A stretch of 64,000 bases of DNA. It comes from Achromobacter ruhlandii (GTDB lineage Bacteria; Pseudomonadota; Gammaproteobacteria; Burkholderiales; Burkholderiaceae_B). A program made the translations under genes and the position numbers. Location of the stretch: contig NZ_CADIJL010000015.1 of assembly GCF_902859695.1 (NCBI RefSeq), positions 62,001 through 126,000 of the forward strand. The letters run 5' to 3'. Shown one piece after another: positions 33,712 through 42,674 of this stretch. Under the pieces are notes generated by a model, which was given only the letters and a program-made list of their open reading frames with translations, was not told the DNA's origin and ran no database searches. Each line of letters opens with the position of its first letter. The first letter of the stretch is position 1.

Positions 33712-34266
33712 TCAGGCGTTGAACTTCTTGACCCAGTCGACGTAGCGGTCGATCCAGCCTTGCAGGAACTTGCGCGTGCCTTCGTTGGTGATGTTGTACT
33801 GGTCGTCGACCAGGCCATCGGTGTACTGCAGGAAGACTTCCGGCGTGGTCAGGGCGTTGGCGCCTTCGGCGGCCAGGATGTTGCGCAGGTGCTGCTGCAT
33901 GAGGGCGGTGCCGGCGGCGCTGGGCGAGGTGCCCAGGATGCCCACGGCCTTGCCGGCCCACGAATTCTGGCCCCACGGACGGGTGCCCCAGTCGATCGCG
34001 TTCTTGATGGCGGCGGGCACCGAGCGGTTGTGCTCGGGCGAGACGAACAGGATGCCCTGGGCATCGAGGATCTGCTGCTTGAGCTTGGCCGCGGGCGCGG
34101 GCAGGTTGTTCTCGTTGTCCTGGTTGTACAGCGGCACGTCGCCCAGGCTGACGTAGTCGAACTTGAAGTCCGCGGGAACCAGTTTTTCCAGCGCGCGCGC
34201 CAGGCGCAGGTTGATCGATGCGGCGCGCAGGCTGCCGACGAAGACGGCGATCTTGTAGGTGCTCAT
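33712..34266 (-). CDS. NADPH-dependent FMN reductase, ChrR type
   Basis: This is a 184-residue flavodoxin-like protein. VGSLRAASINLRLARALEKL (about 9-28) is the FMN-phosphate loop, and SPEHNRSVPAAIKNAIDWGTR (about 77-97) is the flavin-binding signature of the ChrR/YieF group. These enzymes reduce quinones, chromate or azo compounds with two electrons. ATG 34266 has AGGAG ten bases upstream. A terminator follows. The promoter side (34267-34413) contains no other gene. Confidence 0.92.
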   Translation of the reverse strand: MSTYKIAVFVGSLRAASINLRLARALEKLVPADFKFDYVSLGDVPLYNQDNENNLPAPAAKLKQQILDAQGILFVSPEHNRSVPAAIKNAIDWGTRPWGQNSWAGKAVGILGTSPSAAGTALMQQHLRNILAAEGANALTTPEVFLQYTDGLVDDQYNITNEGTRKFLQGWIDRYVDWVKKFNA

Positions 34267-34413
34267 GAGGCGGGGCTCCTGGGTCGGGGGAAAGCCCAGT
34301 GTAGACCTGTCCTCATGACGGCTCAATGGCGGCGAACCCATAAGGTTATGGACGGTGTTGACTTGTGTCAGGACGCGGCGGCCCGGCCCGGTCCCGCGGG
34401 CGGCGCGGACGGG

Positions 34414-34791
34414 TTACGCGCTCATCAGGCTGACGTGCGCCGACACCACGCGCCAGCCTTGCGGCGTGCGCATCCAGGTCTGGCTCTGGCGACCAATGCG
34501 GTCGCTGCCGTCGCGCTGGAATTCGATGTTGGTGGTGGCGAAGTCGTGGCCATAGGTGGTGATGGCGGTGCGCAGCACGCGGCGCGCCAGGCCTTGCGGC
34601 GAACGACCGGCGCGGAAGGCGCGGATGGCGTCATAGCCGTAGAGGTTCTCGCCGGCGCCATAGCGCAGCGTATGGGGGCTGTCCCAGAACAGCTCGTCGA
34701 GCACGTCGACCTGGTTGTTGACCAGGGCGGCTTCATAGCGCGCGAAGGCCACGGTGACCTCGGCGACGACGGCGGGCAGGTTGATGTCCAT
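34414..34791 (-). CDS. AtzH / HpxZ-like protein (DUF3225)
   Basis: This is a 125-residue NTF2-fold protein with the family pattern [32 protein letters not shown] (about 14-45), [12 protein letters not shown] and [10 protein letters not shown]. HpxZ is linked to oxalurate breakdown in Klebsiella. AtzH in Pseudomonas ADP is an amidase of the cyanuric acid pathway. An AtzE-like amidase and AtzG-like partner are encoded from 36299 to 37866, so a shared pathway is likely, although a plus-strand gene and the GntR gene lie between. Confidence 0.82.
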   Translation of the reverse strand: MDINLPAVVAEVTVAFARYEAALVNNQVDVLDELFWDSPHTLRYGAGENLYGYDAIRAFRAGRSPQGLARRVLRTAITTYGHDFATTNIEFQRDGSDRIGRQSQTWMRTPQGWRVVSAHVSLMSA

Positions 34792-34998
34792 GTGAGGATG
34801 TGCTCCGTGTTGATTGCACCACCATGGTGCTTGATTCAGGGTAATCACCAATATGGGGTGTGTTGCGGTGCGCAAATTCCGCCGTGGCATAGGCGGATCG
34901 CCCTTTCCGCGGGGGGGATGCTGCGGTGCACGGCTGGCACGCGGCTTGCTAGGGTTTACACCACATAACACGCTGCACGCCGCTCCAGGAGTTTCACC

Positions 34999-35544
34999 AT
35001 GTCCCGTTCCGCCGTTCCCGCCCCGGTCACCATGCTGGTCACCCGGCACATTGCGCCCGAACGCTACAGCGATTTCCTGTCCTGGATGCGCCAGGGCGAG
35101 ATCCTCGCCGCCGGCTTTCCCGGTTTTCTCGGTTCGGGCGTGCTGCAACCGCCCGAGGGCGGCGACCAGTATCAGATCGTGCTGCGCTTCAATGACGAGG
35201 CCAGCCTCAATCGCTGGGAGCAATCGTTGCCGCGCCGCATGTGGCTCGAACGCGGCGCCGCGCTGGTGCGGGCCAGTCATGCGCGCCGCGTCAGCGGCAT
35301 GGACAGCTGGTTCGGTCCGCAGGGCAACGCCGGCGCGCCGCCGCGCTGGAAGCAGGCCGTGAGCATCTGGCTGGCGTACTTCCCGGTGCTGCTGGCGTTC
35401 ACCTTGCTGGTGAGCGAACACCTGAGCGCGCTGCCGGTGTTCTGGCGCGCGCTGATCACCAGCGTGACGATGACGCCGGTGATGGTGTTTGTCTGCATTC
35501 CGTTCGTCACGCGCCGGCTGGAGCGCTGGCTGCGGCCGCACTGA
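34999..35544 (+). CDS. ABM-domain protein with two C-terminal membrane helices
   Basis: This is a 181-residue protein. Residues 10-100 form an ABM dimeric alpha+beta barrel ([23 protein letters not shown]...[13 protein letters not shown]). Two transmembrane helices follow (about 120-138 and 147-168) with a basic tail. Such anchored ABM proteins are common in proteobacteria, but their reaction is not known. CAGGAG lies upstream of the ATG. It is on the opposite strand to its neighbours, hence separate from the amidase operon. Confidence 0.82.
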   Translation: MSRSAVPAPVTMLVTRHIAPERYSDFLSWMRQGEILAAGFPGFLGSGVLQPPEGGDQYQIVLRFNDEASLNRWEQSLPRRMWLERGAALVRASHARRVSGMDSWFGPQGNAGAPPRWKQAVSIWLAYFPVLLAFTLLVSEHLSALPVFWRALITSVTMTPVMVFVCIPFVTRRLERWLRPH

Positions 35545-35570
35545 CGTGGCCGCGTATCGCGCCTGCGCCA

Positions 35571-36278
35571 TCACGCCGCCTGCGCGCGGCGCGTGGCATA
35601 CAGCCGGTGCAGCGTGATCTTGCGCACGGCGGCCTGGCTGTCGCCGATATGCGCCGCAAGCAAAGCCGTCGCGCGTTCGGCGTCGCGGGCCAGGATGGCG
35701 TCGAGGATGGCGCCATGTTCGGCGTAGGTATGGGCGATGCGGTCGGGCTGGGTGAAGTCCAGCCGCCGCACGATGCGGATGCGCTCGGTGGCGGCGCGGT
35801 GCACGCGCGCGATTTCAGGATTGCCGGCGGCGGCCACCAGGTCCGCATGGAAGCGCTCGTCCAGGTCCGCCAGCCACTCGCCATCGCCGGAATAATGGGC
35901 GCTGTCCACCAGCCACGTATCCGCCAGCGGCTGCAGCGCGCGCAGCGGATCGGGCACCTGGCCCGGCGCGCACAGCGCGCGCACCGCCGCGATCTCCAGC
36001 ACGCTGCGCAGTTCATAGAAGTGATCGAGCGTGTCGAAGTCCAGCGGCTTGACCAGCCAGCCATTGCGCTGGCGCACCTCCAGGTAGCCCTCGCGTTCCA
36101 GGCGGAACAGGGCTTCGCGCACCGGCGTGCGGCTGACCCGCAGGCGGTCGGCAATTTCGGTCTCGGTGAAGCGGTCGCCCGGCGCCAGGCGGAAATCCAG
36201 GATGTCGCGCTTGAGCGTGCCGTAGGCGGAATCGGCCAGGCTGCGGGGCGTGTCGATGACGGCGAATGCGGAATCCAT
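35571..36278 (-). CDS. GntR-family regulator, FCD type
   Basis: This is a 235-residue FadR-subfamily (FCD) regulator. The winged helix at about 15-75 contains [29 protein letters not shown]. The C-terminal all-helical FCD domain has the metal-site residues in [14 protein letters not shown] and the later His-rich helices. It is the last gene of the ABC transporter-amidase unit, 20 bases after the amidase stop, so it probably regulates its own operon. A matching operator is proposed at 40681-40692. Confidence 0.92.
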   Translation of the reverse strand: MDSAFAVIDTPRSLADSAYGTLKRDILDFRLAPGDRFTETEIADRLRVSRTPVREALFRLEREGYLEVRQRNGWLVKPLDFDTLDHFYELRSVLEIAAVRALCAPGQVPDPLRALQPLADTWLVDSAHYSGDGEWLADLDERFHADLVAAAGNPEIARVHRAATERIRIVRRLDFTQPDRIAHTYAEHGAILDAILARDAERATALLAAHIGDSQAAVRKITLHRLYATRRAQAA

Positions 36279-36298
36279 GGACGGCCTCGGTTGGCGGG

Positions 36299-37687
36299 TC
36301 AGGAGAGGGGACGAACGGTGGCAACGCCCGCCTGTTCCAGCCGCCGCGCGGCCAGCAGGCAATCGGCCTCGCGCCACGGCGCGGCGATCAATTGGACGCC
36401 CAATGGCAGGTGCGCGTCGGCGCCGATGCCCGGCCAGGTGGGCGCGGCGCACACCGGCAGGCCAAGGCAGGAGATCGGCTGTGTCAGCAGGCCCATGCTG
36501 GCGCGGGCGGGCAGTGACTGGCCGGCCAGGGCCAGGGTCTCGGTGCCGATGGCGGTGGCGGGTACCGGCGTGGCCGGGGCGATCAGCACGTCGTAGCGCG
36601 CGAACAGCGCCATGGCCTCGCGGTAGACGCGGTGGCGCACCCGCTGGGCCTGCTGCACCCAGGCGGCGGGCACCAGGCTGCCGGCGACCAGGCGATCACG
36701 CGAATGCGGCTCGTAGTAGTCATAGTGCGTGACCAGGCGGCGGCGATGCAGGGCGCCGCCCTCGGCCGCGGTGATGACGAACGCGGCGGCGCGCGCCTGT
36801 TCGGCGCTGGCCAGTTCGACGACCTGCGTGGCCGCCAGCGCGTGCGCGGCCAGTTGCACGGCCTGGCGCGCCTCGGCGCCGGCCCAGTGCGCGAAGTAGC
36901 CGCCCAGCACGGCCACGCGCAACGGCCGGTCCGAGCCCAGATCCGCCAGCGCGGGTTCGACGGGACGTTGGGCGCAGGCGGCATCTTCATCGTCAGCGCC
37001 TTGCAGCGCATCGTAGACCGCGGCCAGGCTGGCCGTATCGGCCGCGAACGGGCCCAGGTGGTCGAGGCTGCCGACGAACGGGAACGAGCCGGTGCGCGGC
37101 AGGCGGCCGAAGGTCGGCTTCAGGCCGAACACGCCGCACAGCGAGGCCGGCACGCGGATCGAGCCGTTGGTGTCCGAGCCCAGCGTCAGCGGCACCAGGC
37201 CGCCGGCCACCGCCGCCGCGCTGCCGCCCGAGGAACCGCCGGCGATGCGGGCGGGATCGTGCGGGTTGCGGCTGGCGCCGTAGTGCGAGTTCTCGGTGGT
37301 GAAGCCGTAGGCGTGTTCGTCCATGTTGAGCGCGCCCACCAGCACGGCGCCGGCATCGCGCAGCCGCGCCACCAGGGTAGCGTCGCGCGGCGCGGGCGGA
37401 TTGGCGGCGTTGACGCGGCCGCCGGCCAGCGTCACCTCTTCGGCGGTGTCGAACAGGTTCTTGACCGCGTACGGCACGCCGGCCAGCGGCGGCAGGGATT
37501 CGCCGCGGGCCCGCCGCGCGTCGATGGCGGCGGCTTCCTGGCGCGCGCGGGTTTCGGTGATGGCGGTGAAGCAGTTGTAGCGCGCATCGGCGGCGCGGAT
37601 GCGCGCCAGCGTGGCTTCCAGCACCGCGCCGGCGCTGCGCTCGCCAGTGCGGATCTGCCGCGCCAGATCGAGGACGGCGCCGTTCAC
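36299..37687 (-). CDS. atzE: AtzE-like amidase (amidase signature family)
   Basis: This is a 462-residue enzyme with the full Ser-cisSer-Lys triad: Lys76 in AVKNLFD, Ser152 in AGGSSGGS and the nucleophile Ser176 in LGSDTNGSIRVP. AtzE removes ammonia from 1-carboxybiuret; related HpxY acts in the oxalurate/oxamate route. The exact amide substrate here is therefore a small carboxylated urea or amide, by inference. Its stop is 20 bases before the GntR gene, and its start overlaps the atzG-like gene by four bases (ATGA, 37684-37687). Confidence 0.88.
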   Translation of the reverse strand: MNGAVLDLARQIRTGERSAGAVLEATLARIRAADARYNCFTAITETRARQEAAAIDARRARGESLPPLAGVPYAVKNLFDTAEEVTLAGGRVNAANPPAPRDATLVARLRDAGAVLVGALNMDEHAYGFTTENSHYGASRNPHDPARIAGGSSGGSAAAVAGGLVPLTLGSDTNGSIRVPASLCGVFGLKPTFGRLPRTGSFPFVGSLDHLGPFAADTASLAAVYDALQGADDEDAACAQRPVEPALADLGSDRPLRVAVLGGYFAHWAGAEARQAVQLAAHALAATQVVELASAEQARAAAFVITAAEGGALHRRRLVTHYDYYEPHSRDRLVAGSLVPAAWVQQAQRVRHRVYREAMALFARYDVLIAPATPVPATAIGTETLALAGQSLPARASMGLLTQPISCLGLPVCAAPTWPGIGADAHLPLGVQLIAAPWREADCLLAARRLEQAGVATVRPLS

Positions 37688-37866
37688 GGGCGGAACACCG
37701 AGGCCGATTCCAGCTCCACCGGCAGGGCCTCGTCGATGAAGGTCGAGGCGATGTCGTGGATGCGCGTGAACTGCCGCGCCACTTCGGCCGCGGCCGGTTC
37801 GCGCAGGGCATAGCCGGCCAGCGCCAGCGCGCTGCGTACGTATTGGTCGATGGTTTCCTGGGTCAT
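37684..37866 (-). CDS. atzG: AtzG-like small subunit (DUF4089)
   Basis: This is a 60-residue helical protein reading IDQYVRSALALAGYALREPA and FTRIHDIASTFIDEALPVEL. AtzG forms a complex with AtzE and is needed for its stability, in the manner of GatC with GatA. The four-base overlap with atzE fits equimolar production. It follows the ABC transporter ATPase gene by 34 bases in the same operon. Confidence 0.85.
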   Translation of the reverse strand: MTQETIDQYVRSALALAGYALREPAAAEVARQFTRIHDIASTFIDEALPVELESASVFRP

Positions 37867-37900
37867 GGCGGACTCCGGTGGATCGGAAGGAAAAGACGGG

Positions 37901-38722
37901 CTATTTGCGGACTTCGCGCTGGAAGATCTCCAGGCTCAGTTTCTTCATGCCGATGAAGCTGGGCTCGGACAGCGTCTCGACCGTGCGAGGCCGGGCGTCG
38001 CCGTAGTCCAGGATCTCGGCCACGCGGGTGGGGCGCTTGGTCAGCAGCAGCACCTGGTCGGCCAGGTACACGGCTTCCTCCAGGTCGTGCGACACCAGCA
38101 GCATGGTGGTGCCGGTCTGCATGAAGACCTCCTGCAGCTTTTCGCGGATGAACAGCGTCATCTCGAAATCCAGCGCCGAGAACGGCTCGTCCAGGAACAG
38201 CACTTCCGGTCCGGGGGCCAGCGCGCGCATGATGGAGGCCGTCTGCTGCTGGCCGCCCGACAGTTCATAGGGATAGCGCTTGAGGTCGAACTTGACGTCG
38301 AACGAGGCCACCAGCTCTTCCACGCGCGCGTCCACCTCGGCTTTGCCGCGGCCTTCGAGGCGCAGCGGGTAGGCGATGTTGTCGATGGTGCGCAGCCACG
38401 GGAACATGGCCTCGCGGTAGTTCTGGAAGACGTAGCCGATCTTGGTCTGGGCCAGCGACTTGCCGTCGAACAGGATCTCGCCGGCATCGATGGGGATCAG
38501 GCCCGCGATCATGTTGATCAAGGTCGATTTGCCGCAGCCGTTGGGGCCGAACACCGAGACGATCTTGCCCTTGGGGATGTCGAGGTTGAAGTCCTCGTAC
38601 AGCGGCCAGCCGGCGAAATACTTGGTCAGACCGCGGATGGTGATGTGGGTGCCGGCCGGACCCGGCTGGAACGGCGCGGGCACGGGGGCGGGGGCGATGA
38701 CGGGGTTGATGACGGTGGACAT
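37901..38722 (-). CDS. ABC transporter ATPase, nitrate/sulfonate/taurine type
   Basis: This is a 273-residue ATPase with Walker A GPNGCGKST (about 56-64), the LSGGQ signature, Walker B VLFLDEPFSALD and an H-loop VSHDLEEA. It powers uptake together with the permease and Tat-exported binding protein upstream. Overall similarity is to the SsuB/TauB/NrtD branch. Transport of a small nitrogenous compound for the amidase is inferred from the operon, not from the sequence. Confidence 0.93.
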   Translation of the reverse strand: MSTVINPVIAPAPVPAPFQPGPAGTHITIRGLTKYFAGWPLYEDFNLDIPKGKIVSVFGPNGCGKSTLINMIAGLIPIDAGEILFDGKSLAQTKIGYVFQNYREAMFPWLRTIDNIAYPLRLEGRGKAEVDARVEELVASFDVKFDLKRYPYELSGGQQQTASIMRALAPGPEVLFLDEPFSALDFEMTLFIREKLQEVFMQTGTTMLLVSHDLEEAVYLADQVLLLTKRPTRVAEILDYGDARPRTVETLSEPSFIGMKKLSLEIFQREVRK

Positions 38723-38724
38723 GA

Positions 38725-39639
38725 TTATCGGCCGCTCCAGTGGACCACGCGCTTTTCCAGCACCAGGAAGAGGATGTTGAGGACGTAGCCGAGCGCGCCG
38801 GCGGCCAGGATCGAGGCGTACATGTCGCGCACGTTCAGTACCTGCTGGGCGTTGATGATGCGGTTGCCGAGTCCGCTGTCCGAGCCGATGAACATCTCGG
38901 CCACGATCACGATGACCAGCGCCATCGACACGCCGCTGCGCAGGCCGACGAAGGTGGGCTGCAGGCTTTCCCAGATCAGCACGTCCTTGAAGATCTGCCA
39001 GCGCGAGGCGCCCATCACCCGCGCCGCCATCACGCGCTGCTTGCGCGCGTTGATGACGCCGTAGGCGCTGTTGAACAGGATCACCAGCACCGCGGCGAAG
39101 GCGGCGATGGCGATCTTGTTCATGTCGGTCACGCCGAAGATCATCAGGAACAGCGGGATCAGCGCCGACGACGGCGTCGAGCGGAAGAAGTCCACCAGGA
39201 ATTCGACGCTGCGGTAGGCTTTTTCATTGCTGCCCAGCAGCACGCCCAGCGGCACGCCGATCACGCCGGCGATGACGAAGGCCTGCAGCGTGCGGCTGAC
39301 CGAGGCCAGGAAGTCGCCCAGCAGCGGGCCGCCGGCCATGCCCTTGGCCAGGGCCACCAGCGTGGCGCCGGGCGTGGGCAGCAGCACCGGGCTGACCAGC
39401 TGCAGGCGCACCACCAGGTCCCACACCACGTACAGCGCCAGCGGGCCGATCAGCGGCAGCAGGCGCGCGGCGGTCCAGGTGCGCGGCGGGCGCGAGGCGG
39501 GCGCGGCGGCAGGCATGCCGGCGCGGGCGGTTTTGCCCGGCGACCCGGCAGCCGGGAGGGCGGCCGCCGATGCGACGGCCGCGTGGCTGGCGCTGCCGGC
39601 CGGGGCCGCGCTGGCGCGGTTGGCGTTGATCGCGTCCAT
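38725..39639 (-). CDS. ABC transporter permease, SsuC/TauC type
   Basis: This is a 304-residue inner-membrane protein. Residues 1-50 are low-complexity Ala/Pro/Ser, longer than usual for the family. Six helices then follow, with the BPD-type cytoplasmic loop VMGASRWQIFKDVLIWESLQPTF (about 218-240), where the EAA motif contacts the ATPase. It is two bases from the ATPase gene and three from the binding-protein gene. Confidence 0.92.
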   Translation of the reverse strand: MDAINANRASAAPAGSASHAAVASAAALPAAGSPGKTARAGMPAAAPASRPPRTWTAARLLPLIGPLALYVVWDLVVRLQLVSPVLLPTPGATLVALAKGMAGGPLLGDFLASVSRTLQAFVIAGVIGVPLGVLLGSNEKAYRSVEFLVDFFRSTPSSALIPLFLMIFGVTDMNKIAIAAFAAVLVILFNSAYGVINARKQRVMAARVMGASRWQIFKDVLIWESLQPTFVGLRSGVSMALVIVIVAEMFIGSDSGLGNRIINAQQVLNVRDMYASILAAGALGYVLNILFLVLEKRVVHWSGR

Positions 39640-39642
39640 GGC

Positions 39643-40650
39643 TCAGCCCTTGTACAGCATCGAGGCCACGTCCACCTTCTGCGCGAAGATGCCCTTGTCG
39701 GCGAACAGGTCGAAGAATTTCTGGAAGTACTGAATGTCGCTGGGGGTGAACTCGTTGTAGAGCGTGTACGCGGCCAGCGGCACGGCTTCGGTCATGGGGC
39801 CTTCGATGGCGGTGTAGCCCTTCATGAACGGGCGCGCCTCGTCGGGCTTGGCGCGGATCAGTTCGATGCCGCGGGCGTAGGCGGCGATGAATTTCTTGCT
39901 TTCCTCGGGATGCTTTTTCAGGAACGCGGTGGTCAGCGAGGCCGAGCCGCCGAACCACGGCGCCATCGGATCGCCCAGCACGTATTTGGCGATCACGCCC
40001 GCTTCCAGGACGCGGGTGGTGCCGTTCAGGCGCCCGACCGTGCCGGTGGGCTCAAGCGTGTAGCACGCGTCCAACTGGCCGGCGGCGACCGCGGCGACGT
40101 GCTGGCTGATCGCCAGCTCGACCACGGTCGCCCCGGTTGCGCCGGCGCGCTCCAGCACTGCTTTGGCCAGCGTGGCATTCTGGATGCCGGGTCCAGAACC
40201 GACCTTTTTCCCCTTGAGGTCTGCGATGGATTGGATGGGACTGTCTTTCGCGACGATGAACTCGTCCAGCACGTTCTTGGCGTTGCTGGGATTGGAGGCG
40301 AAAATCTTGAACAGGCCGGGCGAGGCGATCTCGCCGATGGCCAGGTTGGCCGAGCCGGTGCCGTTGGCGCTGCCGTCGGCGCGGCCCGCCAGCATGGCTT
40401 CCATGACCTGCTGCGCGCCGGCGAACTTGAGCGCCTCGACGTTCAGGCCGGCTTCCTTGAAGTAGCCCTTTTCGATGGCGGCATAGAACGGCAGGCCGGC
40501 CGCGACCGGCCAGTAGCCGATGCGGATGACCGGGCCCGATTGCGCGCGCACCAGGGCGGGCGCGGCCAGCGCGGCGGCGCCCAGCGCGGCGCCCTGCATC
40601 AGCCGGCGGCGGGTGGCGTTGAAAGCGAAGGGCGCGGGGCGGTCGGTCAT
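39643..40650 (-). CDS. Tat-exported substrate-binding protein of the ABC transporter
   Basis: This is a 335-residue NMT1/SsuA-like binding protein. The signal peptide has an RRRLMQGAALGAAALAAPALV pattern, with twin arginines and an AQS cleavage site near residue 36, so Tat export is likely. The mature part begins IRIGYWPVAAGLPFYAAIEKGYF, typical of nitrate/sulfonate/taurine binders. The ATG at 40650 has CAGGAG ahead of it. It is the first gene of the unit: binding protein, permease, ATPase, atzG, atzE, GntR. An operator-like palindrome lies 31 bases upstream. Confidence 0.92.
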   Translation of the reverse strand: MTDRPAPFAFNATRRRLMQGAALGAAALAAPALVRAQSGPVIRIGYWPVAAGLPFYAAIEKGYFKEAGLNVEALKFAGAQQVMEAMLAGRADGSANGTGSANLAIGEIASPGLFKIFASNPSNAKNVLDEFIVAKDSPIQSIADLKGKKVGSGPGIQNATLAKAVLERAGATGATVVELAISQHVAAVAAGQLDACYTLEPTGTVGRLNGTTRVLEAGVIAKYVLGDPMAPWFGGSASLTTAFLKKHPEESKKFIAAYARGIELIRAKPDEARPFMKGYTAIEGPMTEAVPLAAYTLYNEFTPSDIQYFQKFFDLFADKGIFAQKVDVASMLYKG

Positions 40651-40680
40651 GCGGGACTCCTGGTCGGGAAAGAATGGGCG

Positions 40681-40692
40681 CTTGTAGACAAG
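40681..40692 (-). promoter_or_regulatory. Candidate operator of the FCD GntR regulator
   Basis: CTTGT-AG-ACAAG is a perfect palindrome 31 bases upstream of the binding-protein start. It fits the FadR-subfamily pattern T-N-G-T-N(0-3)-A-C-N-A. Confidence 0.6.
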
Positions 40693-40928
40693 CTTGCATA
40701 CCAGTCCTTCAAGCAAGACCCGTGCCAACCTTCGCGGGCCCGGTTTTTCGCCATGATGGGGCGATCCTGGCGCCTCGCGTGAACCAAGCTGGTGCATGCG
40801 GCACCGCCAGGGAGCGTGCGTTGCGTCATGGCGCGGCCGGCCCGCCAGGCGTTAGGATGTGCACAGGCCGGGGCCTGCCGCCCCGCCGTTATCGGAAGGG
40901 CGCGTCATCGGGCGCGCCGTGCGTGGAT

Positions 40929-41840
40929 ATGAATACCCGTTTTGTCGAAGCTTTCCTGTGGTCCGCCCGGCTGGGCAGTTTTCGCGCGGCCAGCGACCGC
41001 CTGCACATCACGCAGGCCGCGGTGGCCAACCGCATCGCCTCGCTCGAGGAGGACATCGGCGCGCGCCTGTTCGAGCGCGACGCCAAGGAGCTGCGGCTGA
41101 CGGCGGTGGGCACGCGCCTGCTGGACTATGGCGAGCGGCTGATGCAGTTGCGCCAGCAGATCCTGTCGCTGGGCCGCACCGGCGACGAGGTGTTCGGCCT
41201 GGTGCGCATCGGCGCCATCGAGACGGTGGTGCACACCTGGCTGATCGGCTTTTTGACCAACCTGCGCTCCACCTATCCGGGCATCGAGGTGCAGTTGACC
41301 TCGGAGACCACCCGCGCGCTGCACCGCGGCCTGCGCGAAGGCACGCTGGACATCGCCTTCCAGACCGACCTGCTGACCGATACCGGCGTCATCAGCACGC
41401 CTTGCCTGCCGATGGAGATGGGTTGGGTCGGGCCGGCCGGCGATGAAGAGACGCTGACGGTGCAGCAGCTGCTGAGCGAGCCGGTGCTGACCATGAGCCC
41501 CGGCTCGCAGCCGCACGAGGCCCTGAAAGGGCTGTTCCGCGAAGCCGGCCTGCCCTTGGGCAAGGTGCATTGCGTCAGCTCGATCTCGGCGCTGGCGCGG
41601 CTGGTGCGCAGCGGCTTTGGCCGCGCCCTGGTGCCGCTGCCGCCGATCTACGAATACGTGGCGCGCGGCGAGGTGCAGATGATCCGCTGCGACGTGCCGG
41701 TGCCGCCGCAGTTGCTGGTGGTGAGCTACCTGGAGGGCGCCGGTTCGGATGCGATCCGGCTGGTGGCCGAGCTGGCCTGCCGCGCCTCGGATCAGTACAC
41801 CGCATCGGTCGCGCCGCCCAAATTCGCATCCGCGCAATAG
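40929..41840 (+). CDS. LysR-family transcription regulator
   Basis: This is a 303-residue regulator. The HTH is GSFRAASDRLHITQAAVANRIASLEED (about 15-41), with wing LFERDAKELRLTAVG. Residues 90-295 form the effector domain. It diverges from the amidase transporter operon, with 278 bases between, and could contribute to its control. It also lies upstream of the gene at 41962, separated by a terminator. The start at 40929 gives the canonical N-terminus. Confidence 0.92.
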   Translation: MNTRFVEAFLWSARLGSFRAASDRLHITQAAVANRIASLEEDIGARLFERDAKELRLTAVGTRLLDYGERLMQLRQQILSLGRTGDEVFGLVRIGAIETVVHTWLIGFLTNLRSTYPGIEVQLTSETTRALHRGLREGTLDIAFQTDLLTDTGVISTPCLPMEMGWVGPAGDEETLTVQQLLSEPVLTMSPGSQPHEALKGLFREAGLPLGKVHCVSSISALARLVRSGFGRALVPLPPIYEYVARGEVQMIRCDVPVPPQLLVVSYLEGAGSDAIRLVAELACRASDQYTASVAPPKFASAQ

Positions 41841-41929
41841 CGTTATCCCTAGGTCGGCTTTCAGTAATTCTGTTGCCGGCGCGAAAAATTACTCGTTTGT
41901 CGGAGTTGGCCCCGCCGGCCGAAGATGAG

Positions 41930-41956
41930 TCCCTTCCGTTATCGAAGGGATTTTTT
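41930..41956 (+). terminator. Rho-independent terminator between LysR and the next gene
   Basis: TCCCTTC pairs with GAAGGGA and six T follow. The T-run ends only five bases before the next ATG, and the AAGGGA arm could act as its ribosome site. A further 7-bp inverted repeat (41863-41869 with 41887-41893) lies upstream. Confidence 0.7.
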
Positions 41957-41961
41957 CTTTC

Positions 41962-42630
41962 ATGAGCCAAGCCTCCACTCCGTCCGCGCCCCACGGCATG
42001 CTGTTCGTCGCCTGCGACGTCGATCCCGCCTTCGAAACCGACTTCAACCGCTGGTACGACCGCGAGCACGTCGAAGAGCGGGTGCGCATCCCCGGCTTCC
42101 TGTCGGGCGCGCGCTATTTCTCGCGGTCCGGCGGCCGCAAGTACCTGGGGCTGTACCGCACGGAATCGCTGGGCGCGTTCACCACCGCCGATTACCGCGC
42201 CGCCTTCGAGCGCCAGACGCCGTGGTCGGTGGCCAACCTGGACCGCATGCGCGACCCGATGCGGCGCGTCTGCGCGGTGCAGGCCGTGACCGGCTTCGGC
42301 AGCGGCAGCCACATTGCCGTGCTGCCGCTGGTGTTCGGCGGCGATGCCGGGGCGCTGGCGGCGCGGGCCGCTGACACCGGCGCGGCGCTGGCGCAGGTCG
42401 ATGGTTTCGTTCAGTCCTATTTGTTGGCGCCGGACGCGGCCTTGAGCGGCCCCTTGCCGCGAGAATCCACCGAGAACCGCCGCCTGGATCCGCTGTTCGT
42501 GGTCGAGGCCAGCTCGGCCGCCGCCGCGCAGGCCCTGGCCGAACGCGCCGCCGGCGCCTTCGGCATCCGCCCCGGCGACGCCTGGCAGCTCGAACTGGGC
42601 TGGAAGCTGGCGGCCGCCGACCTGCGTTGA
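41962..42630 (+). CDS. Hypothetical protein, dimeric alpha/beta-barrel type (DUF4286-like)
   Basis: This 222-residue protein has a likely tandem of two ferredoxin-like folds. The first half starts HGMLFVACDVDPAFETDFNRWYDREHVEER (about 11-40), which is the EthD/DUF4286 entry strand with the WYDREHV helix. Similar small proteins are often near degradation or oxygenase genes. An MHS transporter gene follows 44 bases on, so the two likely share a transcript. Translation starts directly after a terminator, without a usual ribosome site. Confidence 0.7.
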   Translation: MSQASTPSAPHGMLFVACDVDPAFETDFNRWYDREHVEERVRIPGFLSGARYFSRSGGRKYLGLYRTESLGAFTTADYRAAFERQTPWSVANLDRMRDPMRRVCAVQAVTGFGSGSHIAVLPLVFGGDAGALAARAADTGAALAQVDGFVQSYLLAPDAALSGPLPRESTENRRLDPLFVVEASSAAAAQALAERAAGAFGIRPGDAWQLELGWKLAAADLR

Positions 42631-42674
42631 CGCGGCGGCGCCGTCCACACACATCACGAACATGGGGAATCACA

